Positions 1 through 8,092 of a DNA stretch of 64,000 bases are shown one piece after another; position 1 is the stretch's first letter, and each line of letters starts with the position of its first letter. A model generated the notes under the pieces. That model was not told where the DNA came from, did not search any database, and saw only the letters and a list, made by a program, of their open reading frames with translations. The position numbers and the translations under genes are program-made. The stretch is from assembly GCF_023554255.2 (NCBI RefSeq), contig NZ_JAMJWD020000004.1:186001-250000 (forward strand), in the 5' to 3' direction. Origin of the DNA: Phyllobacterium sp. 21LDTY02-6. Its GTDB lineage: Bacteria > Pseudomonadota > Alphaproteobacteria > Rhizobiales > Rhizobiaceae.

Positions 1-75
1 CGACACGGTGCTTTCGCCGACGCCGGCCGCCTCCGCAACCTGCGCCAGCGTCGCCGACTGCTGCCTTGTGTCCAT
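1..75 (-). CDS. LacI-family transcriptional regulator, N-terminal fragment (cut by window edge)
   Basis: Only the first 25 codons are present, reading leftwards from an ATG at 73-75. The visible peptide (residues about 9-25, LAQVAEAAGVGESTVS) is the first half of the LacI-type helix-turn-helix, whose recognition helix usually begins V(S/G)xxTVS. It is divergent from the tetronate operon, and two LacI-type palindromes lie in the shared upstream region. It is therefore probably the local repressor of ltnD-otnI-otnK, responding to an unknown C4 acid ligand. The rest of the protein is outside the window, so the ligand-binding domain cannot be judged. Confidence 0.75.
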   Translation of the reverse strand, partial: MDTRQQSATLAQVAEAAGVGESTVS

Positions 76-131
76 GGGCCGATTTCTCCCCTTGCAGCCT
101 CTTCCTCCATGCCACGGATAATAGGGAAATT

Positions 132-170
132 TTGGCAGCGCTACCATTTTATTATTGGCAGCGCTGCCAA
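132..170. promoter_or_regulatory. Tandem LacI-type operators
   Basis: Positions 155-170 are a perfect 16-bp palindrome, TTGGCAGCGCTGCCAA, with the central CG typical of LacI/GalR operators. Positions 132-147 hold an imperfect copy, TTGGCAGCGCTACCAT. Their centres are 23 bp apart. Both lie between the divergent lacI-type gene (start 75) and ltnD (start about 243), so binding could repress both directions. Occupancy by the neighbouring repressor is inferred. Confidence 0.75.
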
Positions 171-242
171 TTCATGGTTTACCATCGGACTGCCCTCTTG
201 AGCGAGGCGATCCATGTCGATTGGGCGGAGGAGACCGATATT

Positions 243-1169
243 TTGGCCAATGAGAACAATCGTGGCGGCGTCACCATCGCCGTCATCGGACTGGGTTCGA
301 TGGGGCTCGGAATGGCGCAGTCCGCTGCCCGGGCCGGCCATGACGTGGCCGGGTTCGATATCGCGCCGGCAGCACTTGCAAAGCTCGCCGCCTTCGGCGC
401 GCGCAGCGCCGCCTCGGCCGCCGATGCGGTTCGAAACGCCGACATCGTCGTTTCCGTCGTGGTGAATGCGCAGCAGACGGAGGCGCTGCTGTTCGGCGAC
501 GCCGGCATGGCCACTGCCATGAAGCCCGGCGCGGTGTTCGTGTCTTCCGCCACCATGGACCCGGCGGCGGCGCGCGATCTTGCGCAGCGCGTCGAAGCCG
601 CCGGCCTGCATTATCTCGATGCGCCGGTTTCCGGCGGTGCCGTCAAGGCCCTCGGCGGCGAACTGACGATCATGGCATCCGGCACGCCGGAGGCGTTTCT
701 CAAGGCGCGGCCGGCGCTCGATGCCATGGCGGCAAAGGTCTATGAACTTGGCGACGCAGCAGGCACGGGCGCGGCATTCAAGATGATCAATCAATTGCTC
801 GCCGGCGTTCACATCGCCGCCGCTTGCGAGGCCATTACCTTCGCCGCCCGGCAGGGGCTGGATCTCGACAAGGTCCATGAGGTCATCACCGCCTCCGCCG
901 GCAATTCGTGGATGTTCGAAAACCGGGTTCCGCATATCCTCGACGGCGACTACACGCCGCTGAGCAGCATCGATATTTTCGTCAAGGATCTCGGCATCGT
1001 CCAGGACATGGCGCGCAATGCCCGCTATCCCGTCCCGCTCGCCGCCGCCGCGCTGCAGATGTATCTGGCGGCTTCCGGCAGCGGCATGGGCCGCGACGAC
1101 GATTCCTCGCTCGCCCGGCTTTATGCCGGTCTTTCCGGCACTGAGCTGCCCATGGCACCGGAGAAATAG
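243..1169 (+). CDS. ltnD: L-threonate / 2-hydroxytetronate dehydrogenase, beta-hydroxyacid dehydrogenase family
   Basis: A 308-residue NAD-dependent dehydrogenase of the 3-hydroxyisobutyrate dehydrogenase family. The Rossmann motif GLGSMGLGMA is at about residues 17-26. The substrate-binding signature DAPVSGG follows mid-protein, and the helix with the catalytic lysine is in FKMINQLL. A TTG start at 243 is preferred because GGAGGAG (228-234) lies 8 bases upstream and the length fits the family; an ATG at 174 would add 23 residues and sit beside the operator. OtnI and OtnK follow within 2 and 5 bases. By the known pathway it oxidises L-threonate or D-erythronate to 2-oxotetronate. The exact stereochemistry is not readable from sequence. 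Confidence 0.82.
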   Translation: MANENNRGGVTIAVIGLGSMGLGMAQSAARAGHDVAGFDIAPAALAKLAAFGARSAASAADAVRNADIVVSVVVNAQQTEALLFGDAGMATAMKPGAVFVSSATMDPAAARDLAQRVEAAGLHYLDAPVSGGAVKALGGELTIMASGTPEAFLKARPALDAMAAKVYELGDAAGTGAAFKMINQLLAGVHIAAACEAITFAARQGLDLDKVHEVITASAGNSWMFENRVPHILDGDYTPLSSIDIFVKDLGIVQDMARNARYPVPLAAAALQMYLAASGSGMGRDDDSSLARLYAGLSGTELPMAPEK

Positions 1170-1171
1170 AC

Positions 1172-1948
1172 ATGCCGAAATTCGCCGCCAACCTCACCAT
1201 GATGTTCACCGAATGGCCGTTTCTCGACCGTTTCGACGCCGCCGCGGATGCGGGCTTCGGCGCGGTCGAATATCTGTTCCCCTATGAGGTGGAGCCGGGC
1301 GAAATCGCCCTGCGCCTCGAACGCAACAGGCTGGAACAGGCGCTGTTCAACCTGCCGCCCGGCGACTGGGCCGGCGGCGAACGCGGCATGGCGGCGCTGC
1401 CGGAACGGTTCGACGATGTCGCGGCCAGCGTCGGGCGCGCGCTCGACTATGCTGCGGCGACCGGCGTCCGGCGCCTGCACCTGATGGCCGGAATCGCCGA
1501 CCGCTCCAGCCCCGCAGCAAGCGCCGCCTATCGCCGTTCGATCGTCCATGTGGCTGAACGGCTGGCGTCTGCCGGCATCGACCTCCTGCTCGAGCCGATA
1601 AATGGCCGCAACATGCCCGGCTATTTTCTCGACGATTTCGCCTTCGCGGCGGCGCTGATCGAGGAATTGCGCCTGCCCAACCTCAAGCTCCAGTTCGACA
1701 TCTATCATCGCCAGATCATGGATGGCGATGTGGTGATGGCGCTGCGCCGGCTCCTGCCGATCATCGGGCATGTCCAGATCGCCAGCGTCCCCTCGCGCCA
1801 CGAGCCGGACGACGAGGAGATCAACTACCCCTATCTGTTCGCGGAGCTCGACCGGCTCGGCTATGCCGGCTTCGTCGGCTGCGAATACAATCCGAGGAAC
1901 CATACGCTGGACGGCCTCCGCTGGTTCCAGTCCTTCAAGCGGAGCTAG
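1172..1948 (+). CDS. otnI: 2-oxo-tetronate isomerase, hydroxypyruvate-isomerase family
   Basis: A 258-residue TIM-barrel protein of the xylose isomerase-like/hydroxypyruvate isomerase family. Metal-ligand positions are recognisable: Glu in LLLEPINGRN, Asp in LQFDIYHRQI, His/Gln in GHVQIASVP and Glu in GFVGCEYNP. It starts 2 bases after the ltnD stop and ends 5 bases before otnK, so the three are surely co-transcribed. In the L-threonate/D-erythronate pathway this enzyme converts 2-oxotetronate to 3-oxotetronate, the substrate of OtnK. Hydroxypyruvate isomerase activity is the main alternative; the OtnK neighbour favours OtnI. Confidence 0.85.
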   Translation: MPKFAANLTMMFTEWPFLDRFDAAADAGFGAVEYLFPYEVEPGEIALRLERNRLEQALFNLPPGDWAGGERGMAALPERFDDVAASVGRALDYAAATGVRRLHLMAGIADRSSPAASAAYRRSIVHVAERLASAGIDLLLEPINGRNMPGYFLDDFAFAAALIEELRLPNLKLQFDIYHRQIMDGDVVMALRRLLPIIGHVQIASVPSRHEPDDEEINYPYLFAELDRLGYAGFVGCEYNPRNHTLDGLRWFQSFKRS

Positions 1949-1953
1949 CTGAC

Positions 1954-3243
1954 ATGGCAATCCTTCTCGGGTCCATAGCGGACGATTATACCGGCGCATC
2001 CGACCTCGCCAACACCTTGTCGAAGAACGGCCTGCGCACCATCCAGACCGTGGGGATACCCGATCCCGGCCTTGCCATGCCCGATGTCGATGCGGTGGTG
2101 ATCGCCATGAAAATCAGGTCGGTGCCCGCCGGCGAGGCCGTGGCCGCGGCCCGGACGGCCGAGAACTGGCTGCGCGGTCAGGGCGCGGCGCACATCCTCT
2201 ACAAGATCTGCTCGACCTTCGATTCGACCGATGCCGGCAATATCGGGCCGGTGACCGAAGCGCTGCTCGCCGGGCAGCAGGCGCCGGTGCTGGTGACGCC
2301 GGCCTTTCCCGAAACCGGGCGCACGGTCTATTTCGGCCATCTCTTCGTCAATGGCCAGCCGCTCGACGAAAGCCCGCTGAAGGACCATCCGCTGAACCCG
2401 ATGTATGATTCCGATCTCGTGAGGGTGCTCGGACGGCAGACGCGGCAAGCGGTAGGGCTTGTGGATCTGGCGACGATCCGCGCCGGTGCGGACGCGGTCA
2501 GGCAGCGCATGGCGCGGCTCGTCGGCGAAGGCCGGACCATGGCGATAGCCGATGCCATCGCCGAGGACGATCTTGAAGTGCTCGGCGAAGTCGCCGCCGA
2601 TCATGGACTGTCGACGGGTGCCTCCGGCCTCGGTCTCGGCCTGGCGCGGGCCCTGAGACGCAGGCACGGAACCGGGGATGGCAGGACCGGGGAGACCAAT
2701 ACCGGGAATAGGGGCATCGGCGCGCCTGTCGGCGGGCATGCCGCCATCATCGCCGGCAGTTGCTCGCGGATGACGCTGCAGCAACTGGCTGCGGCCGAGA
2801 AGGCCATGCCCGTGCTGCGGCTCGACCCGGAGAAGCTGCTGGCCGGCACGGCGGAGATCGAACGGGCGCTTGCCTGGGCTGGCGAGCGCCTTGCGAAAGG
2901 CCCCGTCGCCATCGCCGCCAGCGCAACGCCGGAGGAAGTGGCCAGCCTGCAGGCAAGGCATGGGCGCGACGCCTCCGGCCATGCGATCGAGCGGGCGACG
3001 TCCACCATAGCGGCCGAACTCGTCGCCCGCGGCGTGCGGCGGCTGGTGGTGGCGGGCGGGGAAACTTCCGGCGCGGCGGTCGACCGGCTGGCTATCCCGG
3101 CCTTCCTGATCGGGCCCGAGATTGCGCCGGGCGTTCCGGTCCTGCGCACGGTCGGCGGCGGCCACGACATGCTGCTCGCGCTCAAATCCGGCAATTTCGG
3201 CGGCGAGGATTTCTTCGCACAGGCGCTGGACGCCATGCGCTAG
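1954..3243 (+). CDS. otnK: 3-oxo-tetronate 4-kinase (DUF1537 four-carbon acid sugar kinase)
   Basis: A 429-residue DUF1537 kinase. The N-terminal sugar-acid domain begins with ADDYTGASDLA, the family hallmark. The C-terminal nucleotide-binding domain contains AIIAGSCSRMT and the glycine-rich VVAGGETSGAA. The family phosphorylates 3-oxotetronate at O4; the product is then decarboxylated by an OtnC aldolase to dihydroxyacetone phosphate. No otnC gene follows here. Between the domains, at about residues 232-255, there is a Gly/Thr/Arg-rich linker (RRRHGTGDGRTGETNTGNRG) encoded by imperfect ACCGGGGA repeats, which looks like a recent expansion. It closes the ltnD-otnI-otnK operon. Confidence 0.87.
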   Translation: MAILLGSIADDYTGASDLANTLSKNGLRTIQTVGIPDPGLAMPDVDAVVIAMKIRSVPAGEAVAAARTAENWLRGQGAAHILYKICSTFDSTDAGNIGPVTEALLAGQQAPVLVTPAFPETGRTVYFGHLFVNGQPLDESPLKDHPLNPMYDSDLVRVLGRQTRQAVGLVDLATIRAGADAVRQRMARLVGEGRTMAIADAIAEDDLEVLGEVAADHGLSTGASGLGLGLARALRRRHGTGDGRTGETNTGNRGIGAPVGGHAAIIAGSCSRMTLQQLAAAEKAMPVLRLDPEKLLAGTAEIERALAWAGERLAKGPVAIAASATPEEVASLQARHGRDASGHAIERATSTIAAELVARGVRRLVVAGGETSGAAVDRLAIPAFLIGPEIAPGVPVLRTVGGGHDMLLALKSGNFGGEDFFAQALDAMR

Positions 3244-3249
3244 TAGAAC

Positions 3250-3304
3250 GAATTTGACATTCGCATCGCAGTCGACATCAAACACCATAGCGAATGTCAA
3301 ATTC
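3250..3304. repeat. Inverted repeat, 15-bp arms
   Basis: Arms 3250-3264 and 3290-3304 are perfect reverse complements (GAATTTGACATTCGC / GCGAATGTCAAATTC), separated by 25 bases. It lies directly after the otnK stop and may act as a transcript end hairpin, though no T-run follows. The arm resembles those of the elements at 3331-3406 and 36708-36761, so it is probably one member of a palindromic repeat family. Confidence 0.8.
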
Positions 3305-3330
3305 AAAGTTCCATTAGAATCATATCGTTG

Positions 3331-3406
3331 CTAGTGGTCTTTCGATTCTGACATTTGCCATGCGGGGTGTATCGGCGGGATACAAATGTCAGAATCGGAC
3401 CACTAG
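3331..3406. repeat. Inverted repeat, 23-bp arms with a 3-base bulge
   Basis: The left arm 3331-3356 begins CTAGTGGTC and ends GATTCTGACATTT. The right arm 3384-3406 is its reverse complement except for one extra TTT in the left arm. The loop is 27 bases. The CTAG ends and GATTCTGACATTT core look like a MITE or REP-type palindromic unit. It sits between otnK and the next gene, with no coding sequence. Confidence 0.8.
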
Positions 3407-3526
3407 ACGGGGGCGCTAGGCGGGAGCTCACGAGCCAAGACCAGGCGTAGTTAACGCGGTGTTAACCCTGCTGGGCCAGCATTCACATTCTGGTCACTGA
3501 ACCCCTTGAGGCGCGAGGGCGAAAAT

Positions 3527-4705
3527 TTGGCATACCGCTATTCCGGCCTGTCCCTGCTTGTAGCAGTGCTTGCCCTGTTCGGCCCCGCCGAAGCATCGCG
3601 GGCGGAGTCGGAGTTCAGGACGCCGTGGACCGACAAGAACCGCGCCATCGTGCTCGACGGCTACGAGCAGAACACGTTCAACCTCGTCGAGATCGCCAAG
3701 GACCCGCGCATCGCCGCCTTCATCCACAAGGGCTCGGATGGCGTGCCGGTCAATTATCATTGCAAGCGCATCGACGATGCCATGCAGCAGGAATTGTGCC
3801 GGCGGATCTGGCGCAACTACGCAGTCTCGCGCGAGCTCTATCACACGCGCAAGATGCTGGCGAAGGCGATGGGACTGAAATGGGGCGCCTATCATCTTGG
3901 CCGCCCGGGCGATCCGATCGAGCAGGCCAATCATTTCATCGACTATGCCGAGCCGGCGGATGACGAGCTGATCGCCATCGACATCGAGGACAATGACCCG
4001 ACGCGCTTCATGTCGCTGCGCGATGCGGAGATCTTCGCCGAACATATCAAGCTGCGGACCGGGCGCTATCCGGTTCTCTATACGAACGGCACCACCGCCA
4101 GGCATATCGCCGAGAACAGGCTGGAATTTCCGGTGCTTTCGCGGCTCCAGCTCTGGTATGCCCGCTACGAGGCCGATATCGCGCCGCATTTCCCCAAGGG
4201 CAACTGGCAGGACTACGCCCTGTGGCAGTTCGCCTCGCAAAGCAATTGCACCGAGGCGCGCTGCCCCTATCGCCCTGCCGGCACCAATCGCGATATCGAC
4301 GTCAACATAGCCGATATGAGCGTTGCCGAACTCAAGGCGGCCTGGCCCCTCGGCGAACTCGTGCCGGCCCTGCCGCCGGATGGCGTGCCCCTGCCCGGCT
4401 CGCGGCCCTATGATCGCGACGACATCCTGATGGCGGCCGCCGCGCCGCCGCTCGTCGATTACCGCGCCCTGCTTGGCGCGGTGCGCACCCTGCCGCAGGC
4501 CGCGTCGCGGCTCATGGCGGAGGCCGGTCGCCTGTGGCAAGGACCCGACGCGGTCGACACCGTTACCACTGCCGCCATTCCAGCAAAGGCCGCGCCGACG
4601 CTCGCCGACATAAGGGCCGCGCTCGCCGAGCCCGCACGCGCCCGGTTCACCGCCTCGGGGGGCGCCCGGCAATGTGTGGCAATGACGGACATCGCCGCCA
4701 ATTAG
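3527..4705 (+). CDS. Exported GH25-type muramidase (lysozyme-like)
   Basis: About 392 residues. Residues 1-26 form a signal peptide with a hydrophobic core (LSLLVAVLALFG) and a probable cleavage near ASRA. The following domain has the GH25 layout: an FIHKGSDG segment (usually FIKATEG), GAYHLGRPGD, the catalytic pair in AIDIEDND (Asp152, Glu154), LYTNGT, LWQFAS and DIDVNIADM. It would cut the glycan strand of peptidoglycan in the periplasm. TTG at 3527 has GAGGG about 8 bases upstream; TTG at 3506 is possible. About 110 residues after the barrel form an Ala/Pro-rich tail of unknown role. The gene stands alone between repeats. Confidence 0.72.
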   Translation: MAYRYSGLSLLVAVLALFGPAEASRAESEFRTPWTDKNRAIVLDGYEQNTFNLVEIAKDPRIAAFIHKGSDGVPVNYHCKRIDDAMQQELCRRIWRNYAVSRELYHTRKMLAKAMGLKWGAYHLGRPGDPIEQANHFIDYAEPADDELIAIDIEDNDPTRFMSLRDAEIFAEHIKLRTGRYPVLYTNGTTARHIAENRLEFPVLSRLQLWYARYEADIAPHFPKGNWQDYALWQFASQSNCTEARCPYRPAGTNRDIDVNIADMSVAELKAAWPLGELVPALPPDGVPLPGSRPYDRDDILMAAAAPPLVDYRALLGAVRTLPQAASRLMAEAGRLWQGPDAVDTVTTAAIPAKAAPTLADIRAALAEPARARFTASGGARQCVAMTDIAAN

Positions 4706-4907
4706 GGGATTTTGCTCTAAGAAACGATTGCACAAACGTTGCTGCGCCCTTCGACAGGCTCAGGATGAGGGAGAGTAGAGTTTTGCAGGGGGATAGATCT
4801 GCGAGGTTTCAGATCCTGGCTCCCGACTTTTCTGCAATCAAATCAATCATCCTCATCCTGAGCTTGTTGAATGACCCCGTGACGGCAATGCAACACACGT
4901 CCCCTCT
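4706..4907. repeat. REP-like module 1 (inverted REP pair)
   Basis: There is no gene here. From 4726 a module begins gattgcacaaacg, then carries cttcgacaggctcaggatga, then a common gagagtagagttttgcaggg block, and ends near 4876 with the reverse-oriented unit cctcatcctgagcttgttga. The same module recurs at about 5278-5428 and 5455-5615, and in altered form at 40763-40915. The cttcgacaggctcag unit resembles REP-like palindromes frequent in alphaproteobacterial intergenic DNA. Confidence 0.75.
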
Positions 4908-5283
4908 GGTGGGATAAATGGAAACTTATCCCACCACTTTGAAACCGGGTTATTGTGATTCGGTCCTTTCCAGTGGGGGAGCAGCTTCCGGTGCTGTTTC
5001 GATTGCTGGGAAAGGGTGGCGTTGCTGAATAGTCGGAAGTGACAACCCCGATCGGCCGGCAAACTGCAGAAGGAAACGGAGGTGGCGCTCTTGTTCCCGG
5101 GTTGTTGCGTCTGACAAACGCAGGAACAGCAGGCAAAGACGTCGCGGGCGGTCTTCGGACCTCGACCCTGATACCTACTGACGCGCTGAAGACCGCCCGT
5201 CTCCCCCCATTTCAATGACCAGACGCGATTGCGCGGGCGTGGTGAGGATTTTCCGTATCCAGCATCTCCAACAAGGGATTGCA
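4908..5283. repeat. 376-bp dispersed repeat, copy 1, with two conserved hairpins
   Basis: The 376 bases match 40393-40768 without gaps; by eye about 28 positions differ. A 10-bp hairpin opens the element (GGTGGGATAA 4908-4917 with 4926-4935, 8-base loop). An 11-bp hairpin lies near the end (GGGCGGTCTTC 5146-5156 with 5188-5198). A block of roughly 90 bases around the second hairpin is identical in both copies. A minus-strand frame stays open across both copies, but nearly all differences change the amino acid. The element looks like structured non-coding DNA or RNA, not a gene. Its right end abuts a REP-like module. Confidence 0.85.
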
Positions 5284-5663
5284 GCAACGTTGCTGCGCCC
5301 TTCGACAGGCTCAGGATGAGGGAGAGTAGAGTTTTGCAGGGTTCTAGTTCTGCAAGGCTTCAAACCCAAGCTCCCAACCTTTTTGCAATCAAACAAAACC
5401 CCTCATGCTGAGCTTGTCGAAGCACGCACGATGCTTCTGCAGCGCTCCAAAGAAGGATTGCACAAACGTTGCAGCGCCCTTCGACAGGCTCAGGATGAGG
5501 GGAAATAGAGTTTTGCAGGGTGGTGGTTCTGAGATGTTGGCAGGTGTCGAGAGCTTGCAGAACTACCTACCTGCCACCAACCCACACCCCTCATGCTGAG
5601 CCCGTCGAAGCACGCAGCAACAGTGGTGCAATCAACTAGTAGTTCTGTGGGGTTTCAAACCCC
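5284..5663. repeat. REP-like modules 2 and 3
   Basis: Module 2 (about 5278-5428) and module 3 (about 5455-5615) repeat module 1: a gattgca start, direct cttcgacaggctcaggatga, the agagttttgcaggg block, and a reversed cctcatgctgag(c/t)ccgtcgaagcacgc unit. Their middle parts diverge. A degenerate fragment ending in ggggtttcaaacccc reaches the purD stop. No coding sequence is supported. Confidence 0.75.
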
Positions 5664-6941
5664 TCAGGACCGCTCGCGCTCGATGGCGCGCCAGCCAATA
5701 TCGCGGCGGTAGAAACCTTCCGGCCAGTCGATCCGGGCGATGGTTTCATAGGCGGTCTTCTGCGCCTCGCTCACGCTGCGGCCGCTCGCCGTGACGTTCA
5801 GGACGCGGCCGCCATTGGCGACGAGTTCGCCATTGCGCAGCGCCGTGCCGGCATGGAAAATCTCGACGTCGCCGCCCGCTGCGGCCGCATCGACGCCGCG
5901 GATGACGCTGCCCTTTTCCGGCGCTGCCGGATAGCCGCGCGCCGCCATGACCACCGTCAGCGCCGGCTCGGCGTTCCAGCGCACCGACACCTGGTCGAGC
6001 GCGCCATCGGCGGCGGCCTTGAGCAGGAGCAGGATGTCGTCCTTCAGGCGCAGCATGAGCACCTGGGTCTCGGGATCGCCGAAACGGGTATTGTATTCGA
6101 TCAGCCTGGGCCCGTCGCTGGTGATCATCAGGCCGGCAAAAAGCGTGCCGCTGAAGGGCGAGCCGAGTTCCGCCATGCCGCGCATGGTCGGCTCGATCAG
6201 TTCGCGCATGGTGCGCTCGATCATGGCGTCGGTCATCACCGGCGCCGGCGAATAGGCGCCCATGCCGCCGGTATTGACGCCCGTATCGCCCTCGCCGACG
6301 CGCTTGTGGTCCTGGGCCGTGCCGAAGGGAATGGCCGTCCTGCCGTCGCAAAGGCAGAAGAAGCTCGCCTCCTCGCCCTCGAGATATTCCTCGACGACGA
6401 CTTCCGCGCCCGCGCCGCCAAAGGCGCCGTCGAAACAGGCGTCGACCGCATCGAGCGCTTCCTCGAGCCCGAAGGCGACGACGACGCCCTTGCCGGCAGC
6501 CAGCCCGTCGGCCTTGACCACGATCGGCACGCCCTTCGAACGAATATAGTCCTTCGCCGGGCCCGCCTCGGAAAAGCGCTGGTAATCGCCGGTCGGAATG
6601 CCGAAACGGGCGCAGAGATCCTTGGTGAAGCCCTTCGACCCCTCGAGCCGGGCCGCCGCCTTCGAGGGCCCGAACACCGATATGCCGGCGGCGCGCAGAT
6701 CATCGGCAAGACCGGCCACCAGCGGCGCCTCCGGTCCTATGACGACGAAATCCACCGCATTTTCCCGGCAGAAGGCGGTGATCGCCGCGTGATCGGCGGG
6801 ATCGAGCGGCACGCAATCGGCGACGGCGGCCATGCCCGGATTGCCGGGGGCGCAAAAGAGCTGCGTCAGCACCGGCGACGCCGCGATCTTCCATGCCAGG
6901 GCATGTTCGCGCCCTCCCGAACCGATAAGCAGGACTTTCAT
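5664..6941 (-). CDS. purD: Phosphoribosylamine-glycine ligase (GARS)
   Basis: A 425-residue ATP-grasp enzyme. It joins glycine to 5-phosphoribosylamine with ATP hydrolysis, the second step of purine synthesis, in the cytoplasm. The N-domain begins [18 protein letters not shown]. The ATP-grasp part has [14 protein letters not shown] and [14 protein letters not shown], and the catalytic region has [10 protein letters not shown] and [13 protein letters not shown]. The ATG at 6939-6941 is chosen because it gives the standard N-terminus and has GGAG 9 bases upstream. It is transcribed divergently from ubiA across 147 bases. Confidence 0.97.
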   Translation of the reverse strand: MKVLLIGSGGREHALAWKIAASPVLTQLFCAPGNPGMAAVADCVPLDPADHAAITAFCRENAVDFVVIGPEAPLVAGLADDLRAAGISVFGPSKAAARLEGSKGFTKDLCARFGIPTGDYQRFSEAGPAKDYIRSKGVPIVVKADGLAAGKGVVVAFGLEEALDAVDACFDGAFGGAGAEVVVEEYLEGEEASFFCLCDGRTAIPFGTAQDHKRVGEGDTGVNTGGMGAYSPAPVMTDAMIERTMRELIEPTMRGMAELGSPFSGTLFAGLMITSDGPRLIEYNTRFGDPETQVLMLRLKDDILLLLKAAADGALDQVSVRWNAEPALTVVMAARGYPAAPEKGSVIRGVDAAAAGGDVEIFHAGTALRNGELVANGGRVLNVTASGRSVSEAQKTAYETIARIDWPEGFYRRDIGWRAIERERS

Positions 6942-7088
6942 TGGATTTCGCTCCGCGCTGGCCAGATTCAAGGAAATTCGAGGTTTCGGTATGGCTTTGC
7001 AGCCCGGGGGTCAAGCGGCCAATCGAAAAATCCGCTTGAAAACCCTCATTGCGCTTGACTGTGCGACGTCTCGCTGCAAGGTCACGCC

Positions 7089-8084
7089 ATGACATCAGAA
7101 AAAGACATCATCCAATCGGCGCAGGCGCGCGGCCGGGTGTTCGATGCGCCGTCCGGCCACTGGGTCTACCGGGTGCTGCCGAACCGGCTCTGGCCCTATG
7201 CCCAGCTCGCCCGCTGGGACAGGCCGATCGGCTGGTGGCTGCTGCTCTGGCCCTGCTGGTGGGCGACGGCGCTGGCGGCGACCGCTGGCGCGCGGACCGG
7301 CGACCCGCTCGTCACCGTGCTGCCCTCGTTCTGGCATCTGCTGCTTTTCCTCATCGGCGCCATCGCCATGCGCGGCGCGGGCTGCACCTATAACGACCTT
7401 GCGGACGAGGATATCGACAATCAGGTGGCGCGTACCCGTTCGCGGCCGCTGCCCTCCGGCCAGGTGACGCGCAGCCAGGCCAGGCTGTTCCTGGCGCTGC
7501 AGGCGCTGGTCGGTCTCGTCGTGCTCGTGCAATTCAACCGCTTCACCATCGTCCTTGCCGTGGCGTCGCTTGCCATCGTCGCGGTCTATCCGTTCATGAA
7601 GCGCATCACCAACTGGCCGCAGCTGGTGCTCGGGCTCGCCTTCTCCTGGGGCGCGCTCGTCGGCTGGTCGGCCCATTTCGGCACGCTCGGCTGGCCGCCG
7701 GTGCTGCTCTATGCCGGGTCGATCCTGTGGGTGATCGGCTATGACACGATCTACGCCCATCAGGACAAGGAGGACGACGCTCTCGTCGGCGTCCGTTCCA
7801 CGGCGCGGCTCTTCGGCAGCCGCACCCGCGAGGCGCTGATGATCCTCTATGGCGGGGCGCTGGCGCTGTTCCTCGGCGCATTCGCCCTCGCCGAAGTGCC
7901 GATGCCGGCCATTGCCGGGCTGCTTGCCGCCGGCGCGCACATGTATCGCCAGATCAGCGTGCTCGACATCGACGATCCCGCCGAATGCCTGCGCCTGTTC
8001 AAGTCGAACACGGTCGTCGGCTGGCTGATCTTCCTCGGCCTCGTGGCCGGCGGCCTGTGGACGGTGGTCAAGCCGCTCGTCTGA
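7089..8084 (+). CDS. ubiA: 4-hydroxybenzoate polyprenyltransferase
   Basis: A 331-residue integral membrane prenyltransferase that attaches the polyprenyl tail to 4-hydroxybenzoate in ubiquinone synthesis. Both Asp-rich motifs are visible: NDLADEDID (about residue 102) binds Mg-diphosphate, and DTIYAHQDKEDD (about residue 219) is the second. YPFMKR and about eight hydrophobic helices complete the UbiA pattern. The N-terminus is longer than in E. coli, as is common in this order. The tail donor may come from the polyprenyl synthase at 16762-17778. The neighbouring DUF6101 gene converges on it with 8 bases between stops. Confidence 0.95.
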   Translation: MTSEKDIIQSAQARGRVFDAPSGHWVYRVLPNRLWPYAQLARWDRPIGWWLLLWPCWWATALAATAGARTGDPLVTVLPSFWHLLLFLIGAIAMRGAGCTYNDLADEDIDNQVARTRSRPLPSGQVTRSQARLFLALQALVGLVVLVQFNRFTIVLAVASLAIVAVYPFMKRITNWPQLVLGLAFSWGALVGWSAHFGTLGWPPVLLYAGSILWVIGYDTIYAHQDKEDDALVGVRSTARLFGSRTREALMILYGGALALFLGAFALAEVPMPAIAGLLAAGAHMYRQISVLDIDDPAECLRLFKSNTVVGWLIFLGLVAGGLWTVVKPLV

Positions 8085-8092
8085 CGGGCGCC

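Noticed and set aside
4853-5287. 144-residue open frame (minus) in the 376-bp repeat, with a 163-residue partner at 40311-40802
   Set aside because: The copies' base differences mostly change amino acids, the protein has no domain, and the DNA carries hairpins. A structured non-coding repeat explains it better.
5641-5665. tRNA T-arm-like sequence (ggggtttcaaacccc), also near 40925-40945
   Set aside because: No acceptor stem, anticodon arm or CCA can be drawn; it is part of the REP-like module tail.
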